Source: Streptomyces sp. WZ-12
Lineage (GTDB): Bacteria > Actinomycetota > Actinomycetes > Streptomycetales > Streptomycetaceae
Assembly: GCF_028898845.1 (NCBI RefSeq)
Contig: NZ_CP118574.1
Location: 7,303,001 to 7,367,000, forward strand
Direction of reading: 5' to 3'
DNA length: 64,000 bases
Position 1 is the stretch's first letter, and each line of letters opens with the position of its first letter. The notes under the pieces were generated by a model, which was not told the DNA's origin, ran no database searches, and saw nothing but the letters and a program-made list of their open reading frames with translations. Position numbers and translations under genes: made by a program. Shown in pieces: positions 9,757 through 17,082 of this stretch.

Positions 9757-9874
9757 CCGGTCAGCGTGACAGCGAAATGCCCCGAAATATGCGGATGAAC
9801 ATGGCGAGTTGCCCGGATCGGGGTAACGGGCGGCGCGCCGTCTTGAGGCTCCTTCCGCCCGGCCGGCCCCGCCG

Positions 9875-11284
9875 CTACGGCTTCTGGGGACCGCCCGGTT
9901 CCGCCGGCCCCTCCGGCCGGTCGTACGCCGAGGTGCCCTCGTCCAGGAGCGGACGCTGCTCCTTGAGGTGGGCGGGGGCCAGGGCCTTCAGGGCGTGGTA
10001 GCCGGTGAGCACCACGATGGTGCCCAGGGCGATCCCGCTGAGCTGGAAGGTGTTGGTCAGGTGCAGGCCGACGCCGCCGATGCCGATGATGATGCCCGCG
10101 GCGACCGGGACGAGGTTGAGCGGATTGCGCAGGTCCACCTTGTTGTGCACCCAGATCTGGGCGCCCAGCAGGCCGATCATGCCGTAGAGGATGACCGTGA
10201 TGCCGCCCAGCACCCCGCCGGGGATCGCGGCCACCACGGCGCCGAACTTCGGGCAGAGTCCGAAGAGCAGCGCGAAGCCGGCCGCCGCCCAGTAGGCCGC
10301 GGTGGAGTAGACCCGGGTCGCCGCCATCACGCCGATGTTCTCGGAGTAGGTGGTGTTCGGCGGGCCGCCCAGCGCGGTGGAGAGGACCGAGGCCGCACCG
10401 TCCGCGGAGATCGCGGTGCCCAGCTTGTCGTCGAGCGGGTCGCCGGTCATCTCGCCGACCGCCTTGACGTGTCCGGCGTTCTCCGCCACCAGGGCGATCA
10501 CGACCGGCAGCGCCACCAGGACCGCCGACCACTGGAAGCTGGGCCCGTGGAAGGACGGCAGGCCGATCCAGTCGGCCTTGCCGACCGCGGAGAAGTCCAG
10601 CCGCCAGTGGTCGGTCACCTTCCCCGCGCCGTTGACGGAGTGGATCATCCCGAAGGCCCGGTCGAAGACCCAGGAGATCGCGTAGCCGAAGACCAGCCCC
10701 AGGAAGATCGCGATCCGGGACCAGAAGCCGCGCAGACACACCACGGCGAGCCCGGTGAACAGCATGGTCAACAGCGCCACCCACTGGTCCTGCGGCCAGT
10801 ACGTGCTCGCCGTCACCGGCGCCAGGTTGAAGCCGATCAGCATCACCACGGCACCGGTCACCACCGGCGGCATCGCGGCATGGATGATCCGCGCCCCGAA
10901 CCGCTGCACGGCCAGCCCGATCAGGAACAGCACCACCCCGACCACCAGCACCGCGCCGGTGACCGTGGCGCTGGTGCCGCCCTGCGCCCGGATGACGGCC
11001 GCGACCCCGACGAAGGAGAGCGAGCAGCCGAGGTAGGACGGCACCCGTCCGCGGGTGGCCAGCAGGAAGATGACGGTCGCGACGCCCGACATCATGATCG
11101 CGAGGTTGGGGTCGAGCCCCATGAGGACGGGGGCGACGAAACTCGCCCCGAACATCGCGACGACGTGCTGCGCACCCAGGCCGATCGTGCGCGGCCACGA
11201 CAGCCGCTCGTCCGGTCTGACCACGGCACCAGGGGCCGGGTTGCGCCCGTCGCCATGCACGGTCCAGCGCACGCCGAGGCCCAT
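9875..11284 (-). CDS. Uracil/xanthine permease (NCS2 family)
   Basis: 469 residues with about 12-14 hydrophobic segments. Family signatures include GLGAQHVVAMFGASFVAPVL near the start, LGCSLSFVGVAAVI, the pair QRFGARIIHAAMPPVVTGAVV, and the substrate-site segment ALGGPPNTTYSENIGVMAATRV characteristic of UraA-type nucleobase:proton symporters. It should import uracil or a related base. The C-terminal tail of about 50 residues is hydrophilic and Pro-rich. The gene is monocistronic and divergent from the thioesterase. Confidence 0.9.
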   Translation of the reverse strand: MGLGVRWTVHGDGRNPAPGAVVRPDERLSWPRTIGLGAQHVVAMFGASFVAPVLMGLDPNLAIMMSGVATVIFLLATRGRVPSYLGCSLSFVGVAAVIRAQGGTSATVTGAVLVVGVVLFLIGLAVQRFGARIIHAAMPPVVTGAVVMLIGFNLAPVTASTYWPQDQWVALLTMLFTGLAVVCLRGFWSRIAIFLGLVFGYAISWVFDRAFGMIHSVNGAGKVTDHWRLDFSAVGKADWIGLPSFHGPSFQWSAVLVALPVVIALVAENAGHVKAVGEMTGDPLDDKLGTAISADGAASVLSTALGGPPNTTYSENIGVMAATRVYSTAAYWAAAGFALLFGLCPKFGAVVAAIPGGVLGGITVILYGMIGLLGAQIWVHNKVDLRNPLNLVPVAAGIIIGIGGVGLHLTNTFQLSGIALGTIVVLTGYHALKALAPAHLKEQRPLLDEGTSAYDRPEGPAEPGGPQKP

Positions 11285-11430
11285 GACTGCTCCAGTTGTT
11301 CAGGTGTTCTTCACGGGGGGACTTCAAAAGCATTCTAAGCAGCCGCTTACGATGGCTCGGGCTCGTCGCGCCGGCCCGGCTGGCCCCGCGCGCCCCGATC
11401 ACCCCGTCGTAAACCCCAGGAGCACCACCC

Positions 11431-11919
11431 GTGAGCGTCGAACCCCTCCAGACCGCCGGACCCGTCGACTTCGGTCAACTGGTCCCCGTCACCGTCCACT
11501 TCGACGACCTCGACGCGCTCGGCATGCTCCACAACTCCCGCTACCCGCTGCTGGCCGAGCGGGCCTGGGCCGAGTACTGGCACGGCTTCGGCTACGGATT
11601 CGACGGCGACTGGGCCGCCGCGGGCGACATGTGCAACGTCATCAAGGAGATGAAGGTCTCCTACGAGCGCCCGCTCACCCGCGCCGGCCACTACGCCGCG
11701 CACCTGTGGGTCGAGCGCCTCGGCCGCACCGGCCTCACCTACGGCTTCCGGATCTGCTCCGCCGACGGCGCCGAGACCCACGCGTACGGCCACCGCGTGC
11801 TGGTCCGCGTCGACCCGCAGACGCTGCGCCCCACCCCGTGGTCGGAGCGGGCCCGCTCGATCGCCGCGGACCTGCTGCGGCCGGCCCCGGAGAGCACCGG
11901 GGCCGCCGACGCGGCCTGA
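11431..11919 (+). CDS. Acyl-CoA thioesterase, hotdog fold
   Basis: 162 residues with a GTG start. VTVHFDDLDALGMLHNSRYP is the 4-hydroxybenzoyl-CoA-thioesterase-like motif, with the Asp/His/Asn region at the start of the hotdog helix, and MKVSYERPLTRAGHY is the second conserved strand. It likely hydrolyses an acyl-CoA. It converges on the MFS gene with about 10 bp between stops. The substrate is not predictable. Confidence 0.85.
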   Translation: MSVEPLQTAGPVDFGQLVPVTVHFDDLDALGMLHNSRYPLLAERAWAEYWHGFGYGFDGDWAAAGDMCNVIKEMKVSYERPLTRAGHYAAHLWVERLGRTGLTYGFRICSADGAETHAYGHRVLVRVDPQTLRPTPWSERARSIAADLLRPAPESTGAADAA

Positions 11920-11929
11920 GCCGCCGCGG

Positions 11930-13183
11930 TCAGGAGCGCTCCAGGTCGCTGCCGCGCTCGGCGGCGGCCGGGGCGCCCGCGCGGGCCGTCCGGGACGGCA
12001 TCCGCAGCACCCGGGCCCCCGCCACCAGTCCGAAGGTCAACGTCGTCACCAGCACGAACGACCCGGTCAGCGAGGTCGCCTGGGCGATGCCGCCGATCGC
12101 CGAGGGGGCGATCAGCCCCGAGGTGTAGGTGATGGTGGCCACCCCCGCGATGGCCTGGCTGGGCGCCGGGCCGCTGCGCGCGGCCGCCGCGAACGCCAGC
12201 GGCACCACCACCGCGATCCCCAGCCCCACCAGGCCGAAGCCGGCCATCGCCTGGACCGGCCGGCCCGCGGTGACGATCAGCAGCCCGCCGGCGGTGGCCA
12301 GCACCCCGCCGGCCCGGACCGTGCGGACCGGGCCGAAGCGGGCCACCGTCCGGTCCCCGGCCAGCCGGGCGAGGGCCATCGTGCAGGAGAACGCGGTGGT
12401 GCACGCGGCCGCCAGCCCCGCGTCGGTGCCCAGCCGGTCGCGGAGGTAGACCGCCGACCAGTCCAGCGAGGCGCCCTCGGCGAACACCGCGCAGAACCCG
12501 ATGGCGCCGATGACCAGTGCCGACCGCGGCGGGAGCGCGAAGCGCGGCGGCGGATGCTCCTCGGGCGCGCTGCGCAGATCCAGCACGCCTCGGCAGGCGA
12601 GCGCGCCGAGCAGGGTCAACACCAGGGCGGCGCCGGCGAGATGGAGCCGGGCGTCGGTGCCGGTGTGTGCGGCGACGGTGCCGGCCGCCGAGCCGAGCAG
12701 CGCGCCCACGCTCCACATCCCGTGCAGCCCCGACATGATCGGCCGGCCCAGCCGGTCCTCGGTCTCCACGCCCAGCGCGTTCATCGCCACGTCCGCCATG
12801 CCCGAGGTGGCGCCGTAGACCAGCAGCGCGCCGCAGAGCACGAACAGGTCGGGGGAGAGGGCGGGCAGGGCCAGGGCGAGCGTCCACAGTGCGAGCAGCG
12901 CGCGCAGGGCGGTGCGGGCGCCGAGGCGGTGCGTGATCCGGCCGGCCAACGGTATCGCCAGCGACGCGCCGATCGCGGGGAAGGCCAGGGCCAGACCGAG
13001 TTGGCCGGGCGGGAGCTGGGTGTGGTCCTGGAGCCACGGTATGCGGGTGGCGAAGTTGCCGGTGACCGAGCCGTGCACGAGGAAGACCGCGGCTATCGCC
13101 CAGCGGGCGCGGCGCAGTTGGCGGTCGGGGCGTCGGGGGTAGGGGGCACGCGAAATGGCGTCGGGAACGCCGTTGCCAGCCAT
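11930..13183 (-). CDS. MFS transporter
   Basis: 417 residues from ATG 13183 with 12 predicted membrane segments. It begins RRARWAIAAVFLVHGSVTGN and has the loop GRITHRLGARTALRALLALW, the MFS cytoplasmic signature between segments 2 and 3. The FATRIPWLQDHTQLPPGQLG opening resembles YbjJ-like MFS proteins. The reading frame is open for another 141 codons upstream of this start, but that part crosses the attachment site of the mobile element and belongs to a different small gene. The substrate is unknown. Confidence 0.87.
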   Translation of the reverse strand: MAGNGVPDAISRAPYPRRPDRQLRRARWAIAAVFLVHGSVTGNFATRIPWLQDHTQLPPGQLGLALAFPAIGASLAIPLAGRITHRLGARTALRALLALWTLALALPALSPDLFVLCGALLVYGATSGMADVAMNALGVETEDRLGRPIMSGLHGMWSVGALLGSAAGTVAAHTGTDARLHLAGAALVLTLLGALACRGVLDLRSAPEEHPPPRFALPPRSALVIGAIGFCAVFAEGASLDWSAVYLRDRLGTDAGLAAACTTAFSCTMALARLAGDRTVARFGPVRTVRAGGVLATAGGLLIVTAGRPVQAMAGFGLVGLGIAVVVPLAFAAAARSGPAPSQAIAGVATITYTSGLIAPSAIGGIAQATSLTGSFVLVTTLTFGLVAGARVLRMPSRTARAGAPAAAERGSDLERS

Positions 13184-13246
13184 GGCCGGCAAATTATCAG
13201 GGCCCCTGCCTGCCCATAAGGGCGACGATCCCGCCATGCGGCGTTG

Positions 13247-13320
13247 GCTTGGCTTCCCACGTTGTTGGCTTTCCCGCCGTGGGCCTGCGGCCGGCTGTTC
13301 CCCACGTTGTTGGCTTTCCC
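13247..13320. repeat. GC-rich repeat (left outer part of an interrupted inverted repeat)
   Basis: Two near-identical units, CCCACGTTGTTGGCTTTCCC, are separated by GCCGTGGGCCTGCGGCCGGC. The reverse complement of the whole stretch is found at about 23361-23440 with few changes. Before the element inserted, this was the outer end of the left arm of a long inverted repeat whose inner part is now at 22743-22908. Confidence 0.8.
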
Positions 13321-13343
13321 GAAGCTCGAAACTGGTACTCCTG
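13318..13343. other. attL-like junction
   Basis: The sequence runs CCCGAAGCTC GAA A CTGG TACTCCTG. The left half (CCCGAAGCTC) is the inverted partner of GAGCTTCGGG at 22732-22741. Joining the two chromosomal halves restores a palindromic attB with a 7-nt centre GAAACTG. TACTCCTG is the imperfect inverted partner (6/8) of CAGAACTA at 22716-22723, which would give attP with centre GAATCTG. Both junctions share GAA-N-CTGG, the likely crossover region. Confidence 0.7.
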
Positions 13344-13359
13344 CGTTGGACCTGAGAGA

Positions 13360-13394
13360 GCCCCGCCCGGGGACGAGCCCAGACGGGGCGGGGT
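13360..13394 (-). terminator. Terminator-like hairpin near the left end of the element
   Basis: CCCCGCCC (13361-13368) pairs with GGGCGGGG (13386-13393); on the minus strand TCTCTC follows. It would stop transcription of the two small minus-strand genes just before the attL junction. Confidence 0.6.
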
Positions 13395-13396
13395 CG

Positions 13397-13606
13397 TGCG
13401 TTCAGCGAGTGCGGATCACCGTCATCCGGAGTGGGGCCGGCGCCGAGTTCTACGGCGTGCGTCGGACAGGCGTAGAGGATCGTCCCCGGCCCGCAACTGC
13501 TCTCGATCCAGCGCACGGCAACGGGGGCGGTGGTGAGCGTGCGGCATCGGATGCACAGTGCGACGCGCACGTCCGGTATCGGGCCGGTTATCCCGTCGCG
13601 GGTCAT
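13397..13606 (-). CDS. Small Cys-rich protein at the element's left edge (3' end uncertain)
   Basis: The frame starts at ATG 13606, overlapping the stop of the upstream 108-residue gene as ATGA. It encodes MTRDGITGPIPDVRVALCIR, then CRTLTTAPVAVRWIESSCGP and LYACPTHAVELGAGPTPDDG. The CxxC pair plus the later CPTH suggests a small zinc ribbon. No in-frame stop follows: the frame runs through the terminator and attL into the MFS gene (558 codons in all). A stop in the neighbouring frame at 13402-13404, just before the terminator, suggests a one-base frameshift lost the native end. The coordinates given cover only the part up to the terminator. Function unknown; such genes sit beside GntR regulators in Streptomyces elements. 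Confidence 0.55.
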
Positions 13607-13929
13607 GCGGACACCGCCCCGGCAGCGGCGAACGCGCTCGCGGGGAACGGGGCACCGGGATAGCTGTACGGGTAGTCCGCGCCCATGGTGGCGAGCACTG
13701 CGGCGCGCCGCCGCTCACGGACCGCGTGCAGTTCGAGCGTGGTCTCGGCTTGCTGTCGGAAGAACTCGGCAGCTTCCTCTTTGGTCGGTCCGGTCCAGGG
13801 GCGGGACCAGGGGCTCACGGGTGCGGGTTCGGTGTTCGGTTCGGGGGTGGGGGTTGCTGCGTGTCGTCCTTGGGCGGGCAGCAGTAACCGCAGCATCCAC
13901 ACCAGGGCGTTGGCGATACGATCGCGCAT
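13603..13929 (-). CDS. Hypothetical protein (108 aa)
   Basis: Starts MRDRIANALVWMLRLLLPAQ, a short amphipathic or membrane-touching helix, then a Pro-rich linker, then a charged helix WTGPTKEEAAEFFRQQAETT and an RERRRAAVLATMGADYPYSY tail. ATG 13929 is used instead of an upstream in-frame start because homology-like character begins there. It is coupled (ATGA) to the small Cys-rich gene. It is divergent from the GntR gene across an operator-like palindrome and so probably repressed by it. No known function. Confidence 0.65.
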   Translation of the reverse strand: MRDRIANALVWMLRLLLPAQGRHAATPTPEPNTEPAPVSPWSRPWTGPTKEEAAEFFRQQAETTLELHAVRERRRAAVLATMGADYPYSYPGAPFPASAFAAAGAVSA

Positions 13930-14028
13930 GAGTCGGTCAGCTCCTAGATAGCTGTGTCGGCTAAGCCCCGGCGGACCGCTTAGGACCGGTCTTCCGGGGC
14001 GTTTTCGCGTTCGACGGTAGCGAGCATG

Positions 14029-14070
14029 CATAGAGATGTCTATGTGCAGGTGTATACAGGGGTCTCTATG
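14029..14070. promoter_or_regulatory. Operator-like nested palindromes between divergent genes
   Basis: CATAGAGA (14029-14036) and TCTCTATG (14063-14070) are perfect inverted repeats. The left one is also half of a 16-bp palindrome CATAGAGATGTCTATG (14029-14044), and GTATAC lies between them. It sits 33 bp before the GntR start and 100 bp before the divergent 108-residue gene, the expected place for an autoregulatory GntR operator. Confidence 0.6.
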
Positions 14071-14102
14071 CAGCCACTGGAGGTGATAGGTAGGTTCCGC
14101 GC

Positions 14103-14351
14103 GTGTTTGAGTTCGACCCCACCCGGCCCAAGTGGCACCAGATCGCCGAAGTATTGCGCCGACGCATTGACAGTGGCGAGTACCCAGCGCGGCACCTGGT
14201 ATCCGAGGTTCAACTAGAGAACGAGTTCGACGTGACCCGGACCACGGTCCGCAAGGCGACTGCGGCGCTGCGCGAAGAGGGGCTAATCATCACAACGCCC
14301 GGGATGGGGTCATTCGTCAGCGAGCGCGCGGCCGACCAGAACGGCGACTAG
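14103..14351 (+). CDS. GntR-family winged-helix protein, DNA-binding domain only
   Basis: 82 residues with a GTG start at 14103. FEFDPTRPKWHQIAEVLRRR, then QLENEFDVTRTTVRKATAAL and EGLIITTPGMGSFV, is a complete GntR winged helix. The usual effector domain is absent, so it is much shorter than a full GntR regulator (about 240 residues), like the KorSA-related and stand-alone GntR proteins of Streptomyces mobile elements. It probably represses the divergent small genes through the palindromes at 14029-14070. It may work together with another effector-binding protein. Confidence 0.82.
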   Translation: MFEFDPTRPKWHQIAEVLRRRIDSGEYPARHLVSEVQLENEFDVTRTTVRKATAALREEGLIITTPGMGSFVSERAADQNGD

Positions 14352-14391
14352 CCCCGCCCGCACGCCACGGGGGCAGTGCACGGACGGGGCT
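14350..14391. terminator. Bidirectional terminator between GntR and methyltransferase genes
   Basis: AGCCCCGCCCG (14350-14360) and CGGACGGGGCT (14381-14391) form an 11-bp stem with one mismatch. It lies between two convergent genes. Confidence 0.7.
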
Positions 14392-14403
14392 TCGGGGCTG
14401 TCA

Positions 14404-15585
14404 CTAGGTGACAGGCCGGTCGGGTACCAGGTCGTCTGGCGAGTCGAGCCACACCCGCTCGCCGTCGTCGTCCACGGTGAGCCCGAACCGCTCGAAACCG
14501 GGGCGGCCCTGGTTGTCCCACCAGCGCCACGCGGCCTCTAGTTCGTCCCAGAGCTGACGGGGGCCCGACTGGATGACCGGGAACCTCTCGCGGCCCTTCT
14601 CGTAGTCGGCCGTTGCCCACGATGTAACGCCCGTGTCCATGAGCCACAGTCGGTAGGCCCCGTCGTCGCCCCACTCGACGCGACAGAACAAGTCCGGCAC
14701 CTGCACGCCGATGGCAAACATGTGCACCCAGTCGCCCACGCTGTCCGGGGAGAGCTCGGTCTCGGACCGGGCGCCAGTGCCGGGCCACTCCTCTCCGTCC
14801 AAGTACGCGCTAGTCGGCGGCAGTTGCTTGCGCTGTGCGCTGATTCGCATGAACGCCGACGAGCCTACGAACGGGCCGGATGCCGATCCGTCCTCGGCGA
14901 CCGTGAGACGCGCTACCGCTTCCCCGCCGTACGTCGGGCCCCACGGGGTCACGATGACACCCCCAGGCCGCGTCTGCGTCCGCCAGGCAGGGGGGACAGA
15001 CCGGACCGAACACGTGGCGATCACGCGGTCGAACGGGGCCCGCTCCGGGTAGCCCGCCGCCCCGTCGCCGACATGCACCAGCGGGTGAAACCCCGCCAGG
15101 TTCAAGCGCGTTCGCGCGTCCTCGGCCGTCGCCGGGTCAACCTCGACGGACACGACGTGATCGGGGCCCAACCGGTGTGACAGCAGACTCGCGTTCCATC
15201 CCGTTCCGGTGCCGATCTCCAACACTTCGTGCCCGGCCTCGGCGCTTAGCGCGTCCAGCATCGAAAAGACCATGGTCGGCATGGAGTTGGAACTAGTCGG
15301 GGTTCGGCCCTTCTTCGGGCCCGTGTACTCCCCGTTGTCCCACTGGGTGGTGATCGGTGCGTCGCGGTAGACCGCCTCCCACCATACGTCGGGCTGTTCG
15401 TCCCGGGCCACGCGGTCGTCTTGGCGGTTCATGCCCGCCTGTCCCGGCCAAATCGTGTCGGGCACGAACAGGTGACGGGGCACCGCCTCGAAGGCGGGCA
15501 ACCAATCGCTTGTCAGCGCTCCCTTTTCCATGAGCGCGGAGGCGAGCCGCTTGGGGCCCGCCTCCTTGAGTTCGTGCTCGGTCAC
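14404..15585 (-). CDS. PIMT-like (L-isoaspartyl O-methyltransferase fold) peptide methyltransferase
   Basis: 393 residues from GTG 15585. The core is the protein-L-isoaspartate methyltransferase fold: WLPAFEAVPRHLFVPDTIWP, the substrate segment SSNSMPTMVFSMLDAL, SAM motif I in HEVLEIGTGTGWNASLLSHR, VVSVEVDP, and HVGDGAAGYPERAPFDRVIA. It is far longer than housekeeping PIMT (about 210 residues), with an extra C-terminal domain of roughly 160 residues. Such extended forms modify RiPP precursors, methylating Asp so that an aspartimide forms. The 45-residue peptide just upstream overlaps it by GTGA, so the two are translationally coupled. A classical protein-repair role is unlikely in a mobile cassette. 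Confidence 0.82.
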   Translation of the reverse strand: MTEHELKEAGPKRLASALMEKGALTSDWLPAFEAVPRHLFVPDTIWPGQAGMNRQDDRVARDEQPDVWWEAVYRDAPITTQWDNGEYTGPKKGRTPTSSNSMPTMVFSMLDALSAEAGHEVLEIGTGTGWNASLLSHRLGPDHVVSVEVDPATAEDARTRLNLAGFHPLVHVGDGAAGYPERAPFDRVIATCSVRSVPPAWRTQTRPGGVIVTPWGPTYGGEAVARLTVAEDGSASGPFVGSSAFMRISAQRKQLPPTSAYLDGEEWPGTGARSETELSPDSVGDWVHMFAIGVQVPDLFCRVEWGDDGAYRLWLMDTGVTSWATADYEKGRERFPVIQSGPRQLWDELEAAWRWWDNQGRPGFERFGLTVDDDGERVWLDSPDDLVPDRPVT

Positions 15586-15719
15586 TTGCCGTCCGCCGGG
15601 CCCTGGCCGTCGTTGGTGTTGCCACCCTCGTCGGAGCCGCCACCGCCGTGCTTGTTGCCGCTGTCGCTGTCGTCCTGCGGGTTACCGCCGGTCGCCATCG
15701 TCAACCACCATGCGTTCAT
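15582..15719 (-). CDS. 45-residue Gly/Asp/Asn-rich peptide, candidate RiPP precursor
   Basis: ATG 15719 follows a strong AAGGAGG ribosome-binding site seven bases upstream, and the stop overlaps the methyltransferase start (GTGA). The peptide opens with MNAWWLTMATGGNPQDDSDS, has a GGGGSDEGG middle and ends NTNDGQGPADGK. It is nearly free of hydrophobic residues after position 10. The C-terminal half holds two Asp-Gly pairs (NDG and ADGK), the dipeptide most prone to aspartimide formation and the usual target of PIMT-type RiPP enzymes. No Cys is present, so lanthionine chemistry is excluded. Its role as substrate is inferred from coupling and composition. Confidence 0.6.
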   Translation of the reverse strand: MNAWWLTMATGGNPQDDSDSGNKHGGGGSDEGGNTNDGQGPADGK

Positions 15720-15804
15720 GTCGTTACCTCCTTGTTGATGGTGCTGGATACCCGCCCCCTGGGACGGGAGTATGTGGGGGAAGGGCAGGGGAGCAGCCAC
15801 CGCG

Positions 15805-15924
15805 CTACCACTTCCGGCCGGTGTTCTTACCCGTGTCCGAGCCGTACGACGAGCGGCGATTCTCCTCGGCGGCCCGCTCGCGCAAGTCCTTGGCGGAGCC
15901 CTTCTCCTTCGGCTTCTCACTCAT
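15805..15924 (-). CDS. 39-residue highly charged protein
   Basis: ATG 15924 overlaps the stop of the 70-residue gene as ATGA. The product starts MSEKPKEKGSAKDLRERAAE and ends SYGSDTGKNTGRKW. It is strongly basic overall with one charged helix (KDLRERAAEENRR) and a polar tail. It could be a second peptide substrate or leader, or a small partner of the methyltransferase. Too short for family assignment; the coupled position and clean codon pattern support it being real. Confidence 0.5.
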   Translation of the reverse strand: MSEKPKEKGSAKDLRERAAEENRRSSYGSDTGKNTGRKW

Positions 15925-16133
15925 CGCCGGGCCGCCTCCAGGATCCGGCACAGCCGCTCCGTGTCCGAGTCAGACAACGGCGGGGGTGCGACCTTCTCCA
16001 CCAGGGCGCCGCTGGCCCTCTTGAGAGTGGCGACGACTGGTTCACCGTCAAGGAATCCGGCCGATTTGAGCGCGTCGTTCAGGCGCTTGCACAACTCTTC
16101 GACCGTGCGTGCCGTTGCGGGGGTAGCGCACAT
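15921..16133 (-). CDS. 70-residue helical protein, first gene of the methyltransferase cassette
   Basis: ATG 16133 is preferred over an upstream in-frame start because AAGGAGG stands five bases before it. The product runs MCATPATARTVEELCKRLND, then AGFLDGEPVVATLKRASGAL, ending in a helix SDTERLCRILEAARR. It is a small helical protein with three Cys and no membrane segment. It heads a four-gene minus-strand unit (this gene, the 39-residue gene, the 45-residue peptide, the methyltransferase) divergent from the XRE-DUF5753 regulator. Function unknown; it could be a peptide-recognition or immunity partner. Confidence 0.55.
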   Translation of the reverse strand: MCATPATARTVEELCKRLNDALKSAGFLDGEPVVATLKRASGALVEKVAPPPLSDSDTERLCRILEAARR

Positions 16134-16260
16134 GCTCGCCTCCTTGGCTCTCAGTAGCGCTTCCACTACCGGGGAGGTTCAGCGTGGCTCACACCTGGGA
16201 AGCGTTCAACGTGTTGCCGATGGACGGAAGGTAGGCGAACGGGCCATAAACAAGAACGAG

Positions 16261-17082
16261 TTGAACCCGGATGCATCACCCGAGGCGGCCTACGGAGCGC
16301 GTCTACGCAGCCTGCGGGAAGCGCGCGGCTGGACCCAAGAGGATCTTGCCAGCCGCACGGACTATTCCAGCGTGCACGTTTCCGCCGTCGAAAATGGTCG
16401 GAAACCTCCAACCCTCCGCTTTTCCAAGGGAGTTGACGCGGTGCTTGGGCTGGTCGGAACGGACGCCTCGTTCGAACGCGAGTACCGGCAGATCAAGCAC
16501 GGCAACTTGTTGGAGGGCTTCCCGGAGTACGTCAAGTACGAGGGTAAGGCGGCAGAGATCAGGCTGTTTGAGATCGGACTGGTGCCCGGCCTGTTGCAGA
16601 CGCCGGAGTACGCGCGGGCGGTGGCAGATGGTGACGTACAGCGCGGAGCCATCACGCCCGAACAAGCAGAGGGGCGGGTTTCCTTCCTCGCGAGGAGGCA
16701 AGCCGCGTTGGTGCGACCCCGGTCCCCTATGGTGCTTGTGGTGATGGACGAGAGTTGTCTTCGCCATGCGGTCGGCGGTGCCGAGGTGATGGAAGCTCAG
16801 TTTCGGCGGTTGGTCGAAGTCGCCTCTCTCCCCAACTGGGTGCTGCAGGTGTCACCCTTTGGCATAGGGGCGCGGCGGTCGTTCAACCTCCCAATGAACT
16901 TACTGACGATGTCAGACCTGTCTGCGGTCGCGTACGCGGAATCCCAGTTGCGGGGGCACCTGGAGCGCGATACGGCAGCCGTGCTGCCATTGTTGACGGC
17001 CTACCATCAGTTGCAGGCCGAAGCTCTGTCCCAGACGGCATCGGTGGACATGATCAATGAGGTACGGAAGGGCACCCCATGA
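16261..17082 (+). CDS. XRE-family HTH regulator with DUF5753 domain
   Basis: About 273 residues. TTG 16261 is chosen because the protein then begins at LNPDASPEAAYGARLRSLRE, matching the normal start of this family; no better start lies nearby. The N-terminal HTH (ARGWTQEDLASRTDYSSVHV, then SAVENGRKPPT) is followed by DUF5753 (EIRLFEIGLVPGLLQTPEYA ... LLTAYHQLQAEALS). These Streptomyces regulators are almost always followed by DUF397, as here with an ATGA overlap. One leucine (codon at 16900-16902) is the rare TTA, so translation should need the bldA tRNA. It is divergent from the methyltransferase cassette and is its probable controller. Confidence 0.88.
   Translation: MNPDASPEAAYGARLRSLREARGWTQEDLASRTDYSSVHVSAVENGRKPPTLRFSKGVDAVLGLVGTDASFEREYRQIKHGNLLEGFPEYVKYEGKAAEIRLFEIGLVPGLLQTPEYARAVADGDVQRGAITPEQAEGRVSFLARRQAALVRPRSPMVLVVMDESCLRHAVGGAEVMEAQFRRLVEVASLPNWVLQVSPFGIGARRSFNLPMNLLTMSDLSAVAYAESQLRGHLERDTAAVLPLLTAYHQLQAEALSQTASVDMINEVRKGTP

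Noticed and set aside
9968-11338. Long plus-strand frame opposite the uracil permease
   Set aside because: His/Arg/Asp-rich composition typical of the antisense of a GC-rich membrane protein gene.
11930-13606. One 558-codon gene made of a Cys-rich N-terminus and an MFS transporter
   Set aside because: The join lies across the attL junction and a terminator hairpin; the MFS protein has its own good start at 13183, and the N-terminal part belongs to the mobile element.
15772-16260. N-terminal extension of the XRE-DUF5753 regulator in the 436-codon frame
   Set aside because: It overlaps the two small coupled minus-strand genes and has no family similarity; the protein matches its family from the TTG at 16261.
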